Assembly: GCA_024405215.1 (NCBI GenBank)
Contig: JAKSPB010000004.1
Location: forward strand, 36,765-100,764
Source of the DNA: Lentisphaeria bacterium
GTDB lineage: Bacteria > Verrucomicrobiota > Lentisphaeria > Oligosphaerales > Oligosphaeraceae
Reading direction: 5' to 3'
Length of the DNA: 64,000 nucleotides
Shown here: piece by piece, positions 53,351-61,373 of the stretch
Position numbering within the stretch: the stretch's first letter is position 1
Layout: each line of letters opens with the position of its first letter
Program-made: the position numbers and the translations under genes
Notes under the pieces: generated by a model
Database searches by the model: none
The model's input: the letters and a program-made list of their open reading frames with translations, nothing else
What the model was told of the DNA's origin: nothing

Positions 53351-54469
53351 ATGACAGAAAAGACTCAAATCTGCGTGCAGTGCGGCGCTGAAGACCGCTG
53401 CTATGAACATGAAGGAAGGCATTACTGCCGCCTATGCGCCCATGGACTGCTATCCCAGCTGAAGCAGGAGTATTTCAAGAGCGCCGATGCGGCGCTGGGA
53501 TGGAAGATAGACGACCTGTGGCGTCAGATTGTCTTCGATCCCCGCAGTCCGGAATACGACGAGTTCCGCATGGAGGATGCGGACTGGATGGATGAACTGG
53601 AGGACGAGGAACTTGAGAACGACACAATCCTGGCATATGCCCGTGAGGACGCCCGTGAACTTGTCAGGAATTTCGTAGCCGAACGTCTGGATGGCGATTT
53701 GGACAAACTGAAGGACTTCAACCTGTCTTCTCTTGAGAATGACATCAAATACGGCCAGCAGGAAGGAAACGGCTTTGATGCTGATGACTGCATGCTCGCG
53801 CGCGCCATTTACGTCCTTGTCTGGGGCGATGTGTTCCCGTACCTGAACATGCTTTCCATCGGTTCAGGGCGCGCATACCGCGGGGATACGATGAACACCT
53901 TCAATACCATGTTCGGCCGTGAAATTCCCGAACAGTCCGGATGCTATTATGGACTTGAGAGCTTCCATCCCGACGAAAAAACGAGGGCACTCGCCAGAAA
54001 GTTCCACGACCTTGTACCGACGATCGGCAATTACGTCGTTCTTCCGAACCATGCAGACGGGAACCGGAAGACGCTCAACACATACCGCGGCTGCCATTTC
54101 CAATGGCGCGACTACTTCGACCAGTTCCTGACGGCTCTGGAGGCTGTTCTCGCAGATGCACCAGGACAGGATGCCGGTCTTCGGGAGCTTGTCAGAGAAC
54201 AGAATGCACACGCTTTCAGTGGATTTTCCGGTCCTGATGGCTTCCTGCATCTGACTGAACGGCTCTTCCTCAATGCCTATCTTGGAGAAGACGGCCATGC
54301 GGTCGCCTTCAATACTGCCATGACAGGCAAGGTCATGTACCATTGGATGAAACCGCGCCCGTCGGATGAGGAATACCTGAAAAGTGCACAATGGTATGCA
54401 AGAAATGCCATTCAGATTATCCGCGCACGCGCAGAACGAGTCGTGAATGTCCTGGCAGAAAAACTGTAG
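53351..54469 (+). CDS. Paralogue B of the unrecognised family, with zinc-finger N-terminus
   Basis: 372 residues. The N-terminus carries CVQCGAEDRCYEHEGRHYCRLC with two CxxC pairs (residues 8-11 and 26-29), a likely zinc finger. From about residue 95 it aligns with the 51311 protein: NFVAERLDGDLDKL, MLARAIYVLVWGDVFPYLN, GRAYRGDTMNTFN, IGNYVVLPNHADG, LNTYRGCHFQWRDYFDQFL. The last ~90 residues are not shared. Function unknown; the common core with conserved aromatic and acidic residues suggests a ligand- or nucleic-acid-binding role, but this is inference. Confidence 0.72.
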   Translation: MTEKTQICVQCGAEDRCYEHEGRHYCRLCAHGLLSQLKQEYFKSADAALGWKIDDLWRQIVFDPRSPEYDEFRMEDADWMDELEDEELENDTILAYAREDARELVRNFVAERLDGDLDKLKDFNLSSLENDIKYGQQEGNGFDADDCMLARAIYVLVWGDVFPYLNMLSIGSGRAYRGDTMNTFNTMFGREIPEQSGCYYGLESFHPDEKTRALARKFHDLVPTIGNYVVLPNHADGNRKTLNTYRGCHFQWRDYFDQFLTALEAVLADAPGQDAGLRELVREQNAHAFSGFSGPDGFLHLTERLFLNAYLGEDGHAVAFNTAMTGKVMYHWMKPRPSDEEYLKSAQWYARNAIQIIRARAERVVNVLAEKL

Positions 54470-54506
54470 TTTTCAAGCACGATACATGCCTGAAAAACTG
54501 AATAAC

Positions 54507-54540
54507 TTTCAACAAAACCAACCAAACGGTAGTGTCAAAT
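54507..54540. promoter_or_regulatory. Operator-like element, copy 2 (upstream of MoxR operon)
   Basis: TTTCAACAAAACCAACCAAA then CGGTAGTGTCAAAT; close to 51001-51029. It lies about 170 bases before the MoxR start. Confidence 0.5.
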
Positions 54541-54624
54541 AAATCATGAAAACCAATGCAGGCGAAAGACTGAAGGATAGAAAAATGCCCCAAAACTGGG
54601 GAAAATCAAATCTCCGGCAACACT

Positions 54625-54641
54625 AAGACATTAGATGTCTT
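54625..54641. promoter_or_regulatory. AAGACAT-TAG-ATGTCTT inverted repeat
   Basis: Perfect 7-bp inverted repeat with three-base spacer, 70 bases before the MoxR start codon. Candidate operator for a WYL regulator. Confidence 0.45.
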
Positions 54642-54711
54642 ATTTTGTGCGGTAAATTAAGAGCCGTAACAGAAATGAAAGTGAATAAATAACTGAACAG
54701 GAGAATGACTT

Positions 54712-55869
54712 ATGGTCAAAGAGACAACTGATCTGATTGACATGCACAACCGCATTACCGCAAGCCAGCTGGAGAAAGTCCTGCGTATGCAGCTGGACAC
54801 GCTGGAGAAGAATCCCACTCTTGCGAAGACACTGCCACCGCTGATGGTCTGGGGAGCGCCTGGACTTGGCAAATCATCCGTCATCAAAAGCATTGCGGAG
54901 GAAAGGAGAGCAAGAGGAGAGGAGTTTGGCTTTATTGACGTGCGCCTGGCTCAGCGCGAGCCCGTGGATGTCCGCGGTTTGCCCGTGCCGGACACCGTCA
55001 ACAGAAAAGTGGACTGGTATGTATCAGGCGAATGGCCACGGGATGAAAAGAGCAAGGGGATCCTGCTGTTTGACGAATTGACGGCGGCCGACCGGTCCCT
55101 GCAGGTGGCTGCATACGAACTGATCCTTGACCGCAAACTGGGGGACATGTACACCGTGCCCGACGGCTGGTACATTGTGGCCGCCGGAAACCGGGTAGAG
55201 GATGCCGCCGTATCCACCACCATGTCCTCCGCGCTGGCCAACCGCTTCATGCACGTTGAACTGGGCGAGGACGTGGACGCCTGGTCGCACTGGGCGCAGA
55301 GGAACGGCATCCATCCTTCCGTCACCGGCTTCATCCGCTTCCGACCGGAATGCCTCTTCCGTCAGGAGGACGAGAACCTTGAACGCGGCTGGCCGACGCC
55401 CCGCTCCTGGGAACGGGTCAGCCTCATGCTGAATGTCGTACCGAAGGATGACGAGGAGCTGCTGCGGAAACTTGTGTACGGCCTGGTGGGGAACCGCGCC
55501 GGACTGGAGTTTATGGAGTTCCACAAGCTGAACGCGGAGTTTGACGATGTCCGTGAAATGATGCTGAATCCAAAGGCGAAGATTAATATCCCAACCAAGA
55601 TTGACAGGAAGTTTGCCCTGTGTTCCGCCATGTGCTATTTCCTTTGGCGCGGCAAGGACACTGAGGAAAGCAGGCAGCTCCTGGACGGATTCTACCGCAT
55701 CAGCCTGAAGCTGTCCAGTGATTTTGCCAGCATGGCGCTGACGGATGCCATGAGCGGCAACGGCCAGATCAGCGCAGACGAGGCAAAGAGCAGGCTCTTC
55801 TACCACCCGTCCTGGAAAGATTGGCAGAAAGTCCATGGTACTGCATTGAAACGCACGTATAAACTGTAA
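54712..55869 (+). CDS. MoxR-like AAA+ ATPase
   Basis: 385 residues. Walker A is MVWGAPGLGKSSVIKS (about residues 44-59); DVRLAQREPVDVRGLPVPD follows, a hallmark of MoxR ATPases paired with VWA proteins; Walker B is ILLFDELTAADRSLQVAAYE; sensor 1 IVAAGNRVED and an arginine-finger region (ALANRFMHVEL) are present. MoxR ATPases act as chaperones on metal- or nucleic-acid-linked complexes, always with a VWA-domain partner; here that partner is the next gene, 21 bases downstream. It heads an operon of four genes. Confidence 0.88.
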   Translation: MVKETTDLIDMHNRITASQLEKVLRMQLDTLEKNPTLAKTLPPLMVWGAPGLGKSSVIKSIAEERRARGEEFGFIDVRLAQREPVDVRGLPVPDTVNRKVDWYVSGEWPRDEKSKGILLFDELTAADRSLQVAAYELILDRKLGDMYTVPDGWYIVAAGNRVEDAAVSTTMSSALANRFMHVELGEDVDAWSHWAQRNGIHPSVTGFIRFRPECLFRQEDENLERGWPTPRSWERVSLMLNVVPKDDEELLRKLVYGLVGNRAGLEFMEFHKLNAEFDDVREMMLNPKAKINIPTKIDRKFALCSAMCYFLWRGKDTEESRQLLDGFYRISLKLSSDFASMALTDAMSGNGQISADEAKSRLFYHPSWKDWQKVHGTALKRTYKL

Positions 55870-55890
55870 CCGGCGCTGGAGGCGGAGCAT

Positions 55891-57162
55891 ATGAACATAC
55901 GCAAAACAAACGATGAGGAGGAAAAGAGAAAGGCCGTCTGCCGGGAGGTCCTGGCACAGGACCGCCAGAAACTGCTCATGCGCTGGCCGTTCATCGGCGG
56001 CATCATGATGAGAATGGAACTAGTGCCCGTCCGCGACGACCGCCTGGATACGGCTTCAACCAATGGCGACAGTGTCTTTGTGGACATTGACTTCTACGCG
56101 AAACTGACCGCCGAACAGCGGTTGTTCGTGCTGGCGCACGAGGTCTGGCACTGCGTCCTGCTCCACTTTGCCCGCAAGGGCGGACGGGACCACGAGATGT
56201 TCAATTATGCAGCCGATCTGGAAATACACTTTACCTTGAGGCAGGAAAACATGGCCGAGCCATGGGTGCTGCCCCACGACCCCGGCTGGGAAAGTCTTTC
56301 CGCAGAGGAAATCTATGAACAGCTGAAGAAGAAATCCAAGGAATGCCCCTTCGGCGATGCAGGGAAAGCCAACGAGAACATCGGCGACAACAGCACCAGT
56401 TTTGACAAGCACGTCTACAGCGGGGACAATGCAGAGGAAATTCCAGACGAAGGCGGCGATTTTGTGACGGACAGCGATTATGCGCCAATTATTTCCGCCG
56501 ATGCCGTGGAGCGGGCCCGTTCCCGCTCCATTGCCGCCGCACAGCAGGTGGAACGCGTCCAGGGTTCACTGCCAGCCCATATAGATACCCTGATCAAACG
56601 GCTGAAGAAACCCCAGCTGCGCTGGCAGGAACTCCTGAAGCAATTTCTGACCTCATGCTATGGCGGGAACAGGCGCTGGCTGCCGCCCTCGCGGCGTCAT
56701 GTCTGGCATAATCTCTATCTTCCCAGCATGCGCACGGAGGCCCTGAAGGCCGCCGTCGCCATTGACACCAGCGGAAGCACGGCGGAAGACCTGGAGCAGT
56801 TCTTTGCGGAACTGACAGGCCTGCTCAATTCCTTTGGAAACTATGAATTGACCATCCTGCAGTGCGATGCGGAAATCCAGCAGGTGGAACATTACTCCGA
56901 CGTGAAACTGCAGCCACCAAAATCCAGATGGAAGGCATTTGGCGGTGGAGGGACCTCCTTCCTCCCCGTGTTCAAATACATAGACAAGCATCCCGACGAA
57001 CGCCCGAATGTCCTGCTGTACTTTACGGACGGCTTCGGTAGCGCTCCGGAACATGCGCCGAATTATCCGGTGATGTGGGTACTGACGGAAGGCGGCGTCA
57101 AGCCGTGCAAGTGGGGGCATTCCGTCAAATTCAAGAGGAAGGACAGCTATGGGAATGGATAA
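55891..57162 (+). CDS. VWA-like/DUF2201 protein with HEVWH metalloprotease motif
   Basis: 423 residues. The N-terminal part has LAHEVWHCVLLHFARKG (about residues 76-92): the HExxH zinc-binding motif of the DUF2201 putative metallopeptidase. The C-terminal VWA-like domain has the MIDAS motif VAIDTSGSTAEDL (about residue 290). This two-part build is typical of proteins that work with MoxR ATPases. The C-terminal 14 bases overlap the next gene. Acts in the cytoplasm; substrate unknown. Confidence 0.85.
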   Translation: MNIRKTNDEEEKRKAVCREVLAQDRQKLLMRWPFIGGIMMRMELVPVRDDRLDTASTNGDSVFVDIDFYAKLTAEQRLFVLAHEVWHCVLLHFARKGGRDHEMFNYAADLEIHFTLRQENMAEPWVLPHDPGWESLSAEEIYEQLKKKSKECPFGDAGKANENIGDNSTSFDKHVYSGDNAEEIPDEGGDFVTDSDYAPIISADAVERARSRSIAAAQQVERVQGSLPAHIDTLIKRLKKPQLRWQELLKQFLTSCYGGNRRWLPPSRRHVWHNLYLPSMRTEALKAAVAIDTSGSTAEDLEQFFAELTGLLNSFGNYELTILQCDAEIQQVEHYSDVKLQPPKSRWKAFGGGGTSFLPVFKYIDKHPDERPNVLLYFTDGFGSAPEHAPNYPVMWVLTEGGVKPCKWGHSVKFKRKDSYGNG

Positions 57163-58204
57163 CCTGATGAAGAAAGAGACTTGCCCTGCGGTGCTTGGCA
57201 TCTACAAGCGACTGCGGACCAGGCCATACAACAATCACTACAAGCGCATTGCCGAGCATATGACTGACGACGCCATGCAGGCAATCGGTGCAAGCACCAC
57301 GGGCGCAGAAGTGCTTCTGTGGGCATCCCACAAACTGGCCATGAACAGCCTCTACCTTTTCTGGGAGCGTATTCTCATAAACCGAAAATGCTTCACCGAC
57401 AACTTCATCGCGGCAATCTGGCTTGAGATGTTCACTGCCTGCGGCGATTTGAATCATCAGCATCCCGTGGAACGGGACGGCACGGAAAGTGACTTCTGGT
57501 GGCAGGATGGCATTGAAAACGACCTGCCTGATTCCATCATAACCTCTCCGTACCTGCTGGAAAGCCCCGCAGTCATCCGCCGATACTGCCAGGCGCGGAA
57601 AAACGGCTGGGAAACCCTGCGGTATACCCGCGGTGGCAGGCAATGGAGCACGCTTCATAGCTGGAAAGCCATCAGGAAAGAGATTGAGGAAGATTCCGTT
57701 CCCGGATTTGAGATGGGGCGCACAATGCTGGGCAGCCGCCTGAGCTTCAGCATCATTGCGGAAATATTGAACTGCGGGGCCTGGAAGATTTTCCGCTACC
57801 TGCTTGAGAATGACCTGGAGGAACTGGAAAAGAATGTTCCTCTGGAGGAAATCGCCTGCCACGCCGTCTCGCAGTTCCCGGACAAGGAGGCCATAGAGGT
57901 GCTGAATATCCTGGAAGAAATCCGACCTGGGATCACCGGAAATTTTCGGGATGCCTTTGGGCAGAATCTCCTCTGGTACGGAATGTCAAATCCCCGTTCC
58001 TGCTGGTTCCATCCAAATTGCAGACTGACGGCATTTCTCCTCGATCACGGCTGTTCGCCTGAGTTGCCGACGAACATCGGGCTCTCCTGGCGATTTCTGA
58101 CCGACAGCCTGACTGACAGGCACAAGGACTCGCTTTGGCGAAGCAGAATCACCGTGAACAGGAACCTGGAGGAAGAACAGCCGAATTTGTGGAGCAAACA
58201 ATGA
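57149..58204 (+). CDS. Ankyrin-like protein (1) of the MoxR operon
   Basis: 351 residues. Helix-rich. Toward the C-terminus: WKIFRYLLENDLEELEKN, EAIEVLNILEEIRPG, then GQNLLWYGMSN and TAFLLDHGCSPELPTNIGL, resembling ankyrin-type helix pairs (LLxxGCxP). It is a paralogue of the next protein, sharing ESPAVIRRYCQ versus DAPLVRKWYCR and the late N-LLWY motif. Possibly a substrate or partner recognition subunit for the MoxR-VWA pair. Overlaps the VWA gene by 14 bases. Confidence 0.68.
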   Translation: MGMDNLMKKETCPAVLGIYKRLRTRPYNNHYKRIAEHMTDDAMQAIGASTTGAEVLLWASHKLAMNSLYLFWERILINRKCFTDNFIAAIWLEMFTACGDLNHQHPVERDGTESDFWWQDGIENDLPDSIITSPYLLESPAVIRRYCQARKNGWETLRYTRGGRQWSTLHSWKAIRKEIEEDSVPGFEMGRTMLGSRLSFSIIAEILNCGAWKIFRYLLENDLEELEKNVPLEEIACHAVSQFPDKEAIEVLNILEEIRPGITGNFRDAFGQNLLWYGMSNPRSCWFHPNCRLTAFLLDHGCSPELPTNIGLSWRFLTDSLTDRHKDSLWRSRITVNRNLEEEQPNLWSKQ

Positions 58205-59223
58205 AAGATTCAATTGCGCAGAAACTGGCGAATGTCATCAGGACATACGAAGACAATCTGAAGAACGCGGCCAAAGGCAATCCACGGAAGGAGAATGCTC
58301 TGCGGCTGGGCAAGGCGAATATTCCCTATGAGATTGTCGCCCCGTTCATGTCAAAGGAGAACCTCGCCCTGCTTGGTCAGCAGAAGATGTCCCGCCGGAT
58401 GCTGTGCTCATTAAGCCGGAACAAGCTCCGGCACGAAGACCGTTTCCTGTTCTGGGAGGCTGTGCTGTCGGCTGGAGAGTGCATTCCGGTTGAATGGCGT
58501 GCATCGATATTCCTTGACTGTCTACGCAGCAGCGAAAGCTGGGAACCTCGTGAACGAAACGGCAAAGTGCCATATTACAATGGCCGCGATTATGACAAGG
58601 CAGAGCTTGCGGATTATGTGGTTTCCTCAAAATGGCTGGTTGATGCGCCGCTGGTGCGGAAGTGGTATTGCCGCCTCCATAAGCCTGGATGCGAACTGCT
58701 GACCTGCATAGACCAGAAACGGGAAGGAAACTACCCTTTGCGGAACAAACTGCTGCTATACATTGAAAAGGACGACCTTCCTGGATTTGGCATGCTTTAT
58801 ACCATGAGTGGAGCAGGAACTTGCTGGACCCTTGTACGGGACATCCTGCATAAAGGGGCAATCAGGATTTTTGAGTGGCTGCTGGAAAATGAGCCTTCGA
58901 TGAGTTCCGCAATCAAGCCCTATCATCTGATGGTGTACGCCGTTGCCAATTTGACGCCAAAGGCCGCCATTGAGGTCGTCAACTGCCTGGAACTGCATTC
59001 TCCAGGCACAGTGGTGAGGGTTGACGAATTTGGCAACAACCTTCTCTGGTACAGCCTGCACAACAAAAAGGCCCGCAGAGACGAGCACTTGAAGGAATTG
59101 ATTGCGTTCCTGTGCAATAGCGGATGCAATCCTGATTCCAGAAATCACCTCGGTTTGTCATACGGCGATGTCCGCACGGCAGATTCTACCACGAAACACC
59201 GCAACGGTCATTTTAATCCCTGA
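58201..59223 (+). CDS. Ankyrin-like protein (2) of the MoxR operon
   Basis: 340 residues from ATG 58201, which overlaps the previous stop by four bases (ATGA); the frame is open further upstream but that part lies inside the preceding gene. It shares with paralogue 1: DAPLVRKWYCRLHKPGCELL, AIRIFEWLLENEPSM, AIEVVNCLELHSPGT and GNNLLWYSLHN then FLCNSGCNPDSRNHLGLS. The last 16 bases overlap the convergent WYL regulator. Probably functions with its neighbours; no catalytic motif seen. Confidence 0.68.
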   Translation: MKDSIAQKLANVIRTYEDNLKNAAKGNPRKENALRLGKANIPYEIVAPFMSKENLALLGQQKMSRRMLCSLSRNKLRHEDRFLFWEAVLSAGECIPVEWRASIFLDCLRSSESWEPRERNGKVPYYNGRDYDKAELADYVVSSKWLVDAPLVRKWYCRLHKPGCELLTCIDQKREGNYPLRNKLLLYIEKDDLPGFGMLYTMSGAGTCWTLVRDILHKGAIRIFEWLLENEPSMSSAIKPYHLMVYAVANLTPKAAIEVVNCLELHSPGTVVRVDEFGNNLLWYSLHNKKARRDEHLKELIAFLCNSGCNPDSRNHLGLSYGDVRTADSTTKHRNGHFNP

Positions 59224-60200
59224 AGCACCTGTAGCGCGGCATTCCGCGCCTTTTCCTTCAGGCTTGCGGGTTCCAGGATATCTGCCTCGCCGTTGGCGGT
59301 AAGCACAAAGTTCAGCACACGGTACTCCTCGATGTCCTCCAGCGTCACCGTTGCCGAACCATCTTTATGTTCCTCAATATTCTCCAACGGCAGCAGTTCC
59401 AGGCCGAACTTCTTGGCCAGTCCCCTGATTTTCAGCTTGACGCCTTTCAGCCGTGGGAAGTCAAAGAGCCGGCCACTGTTGACCTTGGCGATCTCCACGT
59501 AGTCGGGTTCGAACAGATGCCCGTCCTTCCTTGCCTCCTGGATGCGGTGCAGCGCGAAGGTCAGGAAATCGCCGTGCGTCGGATTGCGCTTGCCGCTGAC
59601 GGCCTTGCCGCGGATGTACCAGATGTTGTCGTACAGCGTCAGAACGTGGGGCTCGATGGTGATGGTCTGGGGCTTTCCCCCCTTGGCCCGCAGATAGGTG
59701 ATGGTCACATTGTGCTGGCTGCGCCATTGCTCGAAGATGGTCTGGAATACCTCGGAAGCCACCTGCGCGGGGCTCCCCTTGGCCACCAGCGCTTGCAGAA
59801 TGGCGAAGGACTGGCTGTCGGAGGTGGCATTCTGCGCCCAGAGCGCATCAGTTCCCTGCCTGATGCGTGACTGGATTTTCGACGGTGGCAGGATGGTCTC
59901 CGCCAGATGCGCACCGATGGCGGCGGCCTCCATCTCGTCTTCGTCCAGCAACGGCGCAAAGCCATTCCAGTTGGGATTGACCAGATAGTATCCACGCATG
60001 GACGGATCATACTCAATGGGCGCGCGGAAGGAGGCCTTCAGATACTCCACGTCCCGCTGGATGGTCTTGTTGACGAAATGCACGGCTGCATCCGTCTTCC
60101 GCATCTCCGCCAGAACCATCCCGTAATTCGGATAACGGTTCTCCTTCATCAACCGCAACAGGCAGTTGATCCGCTCACGTTGTTGTTTCTCTTCGGGCAT
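59208..60200 (-). CDS. WYL-domain transcriptional regulator (2)
   Basis: 330 residues. N-terminal HTH: INCLLRLMKENRYPNYGMV then FVNKTIQRDVEYLKASFRAP. The WYL domain contains VTITYLRAKGGKPQTITIEP with DNIWYIRGKAV, and the C-terminal part has VTLEDIEEYRVLNFVL. Collinear with regulator 1 at 52241 (same LEDIEEYRVLNF ending). It is convergent with the ankyrin-like operon, overlapping it by 16 bases. A shorter, diverged copy of its first codons exists at 61208-61342. Confidence 0.87.
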   Translation of the reverse strand: MPEEKQQRERINCLLRLMKENRYPNYGMVLAEMRKTDAAVHFVNKTIQRDVEYLKASFRAPIEYDPSMRGYYLVNPNWNGFAPLLDEDEMEAAAIGAHLAETILPPSKIQSRIRQGTDALWAQNATSDSQSFAILQALVAKGSPAQVASEVFQTIFEQWRSQHNVTITYLRAKGGKPQTITIEPHVLTLYDNIWYIRGKAVSGKRNPTHGDFLTFALHRIQEARKDGHLFEPDYVEIAKVNSGRLFDFPRLKGVKLKIRGLAKKFGLELLPLENIEEHKDGSATVTLEDIEEYRVLNFVLTANGEADILEPASLKEKARNAALQVLQGLK

Positions 60201-60207
60201 GGTAATA

Positions 60208-60777
60208 TCATTGTATAGCTTTCGCTTTTGATTCTTTTCTAACTTTCTTTAATTCATATATTAACCGTATGCTTTTTTCATGCTTATTATCCTTTATATT
60301 CAAGATATACAACTTATCGCTCATTAATTTTCGCTCTATTTTATTCAATTCTTCACTGGCTTCTTGTGAATCTTTTGAACTAATTGCCCTATCAATTATA
60401 AAGTATTCTATTGTTAGCCTGTCTATAAAATCATTTGTTTCTTTCTTTGCAAGCTGATTGCCGGCAATTATACTTGAAATGCTTTGGCGCAATGTAGATA
60501 ATGTCCCAGATTTTACACGACCTAGAGTATGTGGATCATTTACATGCCAATTGAGTCGAGAACGAATAGATTCCTTAGCAGCAATACCGACATAAATGCA
60601 GTATAAATCTTCTTTTTTTTCTATGTATGGCCAAAGACTCGCAGAATCTGCTTGAAGTTTGCTTGCTATCTTTTCAAAATCCTGGCGAGCAGCCCACCAC
60701 TTGTAATACCCTGGGCGGTCATTCGGTATTTGTAACAGAATTTCCTTATTACGCAACAGGTTTGCCTGAATCATCAT
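60208..60777 (-). CDS. GIY-YIG-like nuclease
   Basis: 189 residues from ATG 60777, chosen for the GGAGG seven bases upstream and the ATGATGA overlap with the DUF6884 stop. The GIY-YIG-type core: RPGYYKWWA (about residues 18-26) followed by YCIYVGIAAKESIRSRLNWH, with SGTLSTLRQSIS (Arg) and a late Glu in FIDRLTIEYFI; this matches UvrC/LAGLIDADG-unrelated GIY-YIG families seen beside DUF6884 genes. AT-rich relative to the WYL and MoxR genes. Likely part of a small defence or repair cassette with the DUF6884 protein; I infer this from context. Confidence 0.7.
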   Translation of the reverse strand: MMIQANLLRNKEILLQIPNDRPGYYKWWAARQDFEKIASKLQADSASLWPYIEKKEDLYCIYVGIAAKESIRSRLNWHVNDPHTLGRVKSGTLSTLRQSISSIIAGNQLAKKETNDFIDRLTIEYFIIDRAISSKDSQEASEELNKIERKLMSDKLYILNIKDNKHEKSIRLIYELKKVRKESKAKAIQ

Positions 60778-61211
60778 CTCACTGCCTCCGTAAGCCAATG
60801 AAGCACCTTTCCAATACCACCTTTCCCTGCAAGCGGGAATGAACAATTGAACCTACCGTTATCAAGTTTTGAAACTAAATTTTCGTAGTATTTTCTACCA
60901 CACAGAAAAAACAGTTGGTCATTTTCTGGGGAAAATTCCTTTTGAATTTGCTCGAATGATTCTTCTGCCCACGTGAGTCTTTCTTCTTTTCCCATTTTCA
61001 GAAGAGTGGCATTGTATGTCGTTATCTCCGTGTCAGACTTTAGTAAATGATATTTGGCTGATAGAATGTATATTTTATCAACTTTAAGGACCCTTTGGGC
61101 GTATGCTACTTCCTTTTGAAATAGAGCACTCGGGGAATATAGATCAATTGCTTTGTACTTGTGTGCACCTGTTTCCTTTTTACTTGTACAACCAATAATT
61201 GCAATTTTCAT
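60774..61211 (-). CDS. DUF6884 protein
   Basis: 145 residues. MKIAIIGCTSKKETG, then YKAIDLYSPSALFQK, IYILSAKYHLLKSDTEITTY and LTWAEESFEQI fit the DUF6884 pattern (CxxxK, DLYSPSxLF, LSAKYxLL, Y/N-xTL). Some relatives are linked to nucleotide or base modification and to phage defence, but no enzymatic role is established. Its ATG overlaps the stop of the WYL remnant upstream (ATGA) and its stop overlaps the GIY-YIG start. AT-rich. Confidence 0.72.
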   Translation of the reverse strand: MKIAIIGCTSKKETGAHKYKAIDLYSPSALFQKEVAYAQRVLKVDKIYILSAKYHLLKSDTEITTYNATLLKMGKEERLTWAEESFEQIQKEFSPENDQLFFLCGRKYYENLVSKLDNGRFNCSFPLAGKGGIGKVLHWLTEAVR

Positions 61212-61342
61212 CTCCGTATTCCTTTGCGTATTCTGGCTATGGTAGCTTTTTTCTCCAAAATTGTCCCTTGGTTCGGATATCGCTTCTGCTTCAACAGCAG
61301 CAGGCAGTTGATCCGCTCACGTTGTTGTTTCTCTTCGGGCAT
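61208..61342 (-). pseudogene. Remnant of a third WYL regulator gene, now a leader ORF
   Basis: 44 codons starting MPEEKQQRERINCLL. The first 42 bases are identical to the start of the WYL gene at 60200; the sequence then diverges (LLKQKRYPNQG versus RLMKENRYPNYG) but still resembles a WYL N-terminus before stopping. The stop overlaps the DUF6884 ATG, so translating this remnant would couple to DUF6884 translation. Confidence 0.65.
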
Positions 61343-61373
61343 GGGAATTTTACTTTGACTTCATTAAAATCTC

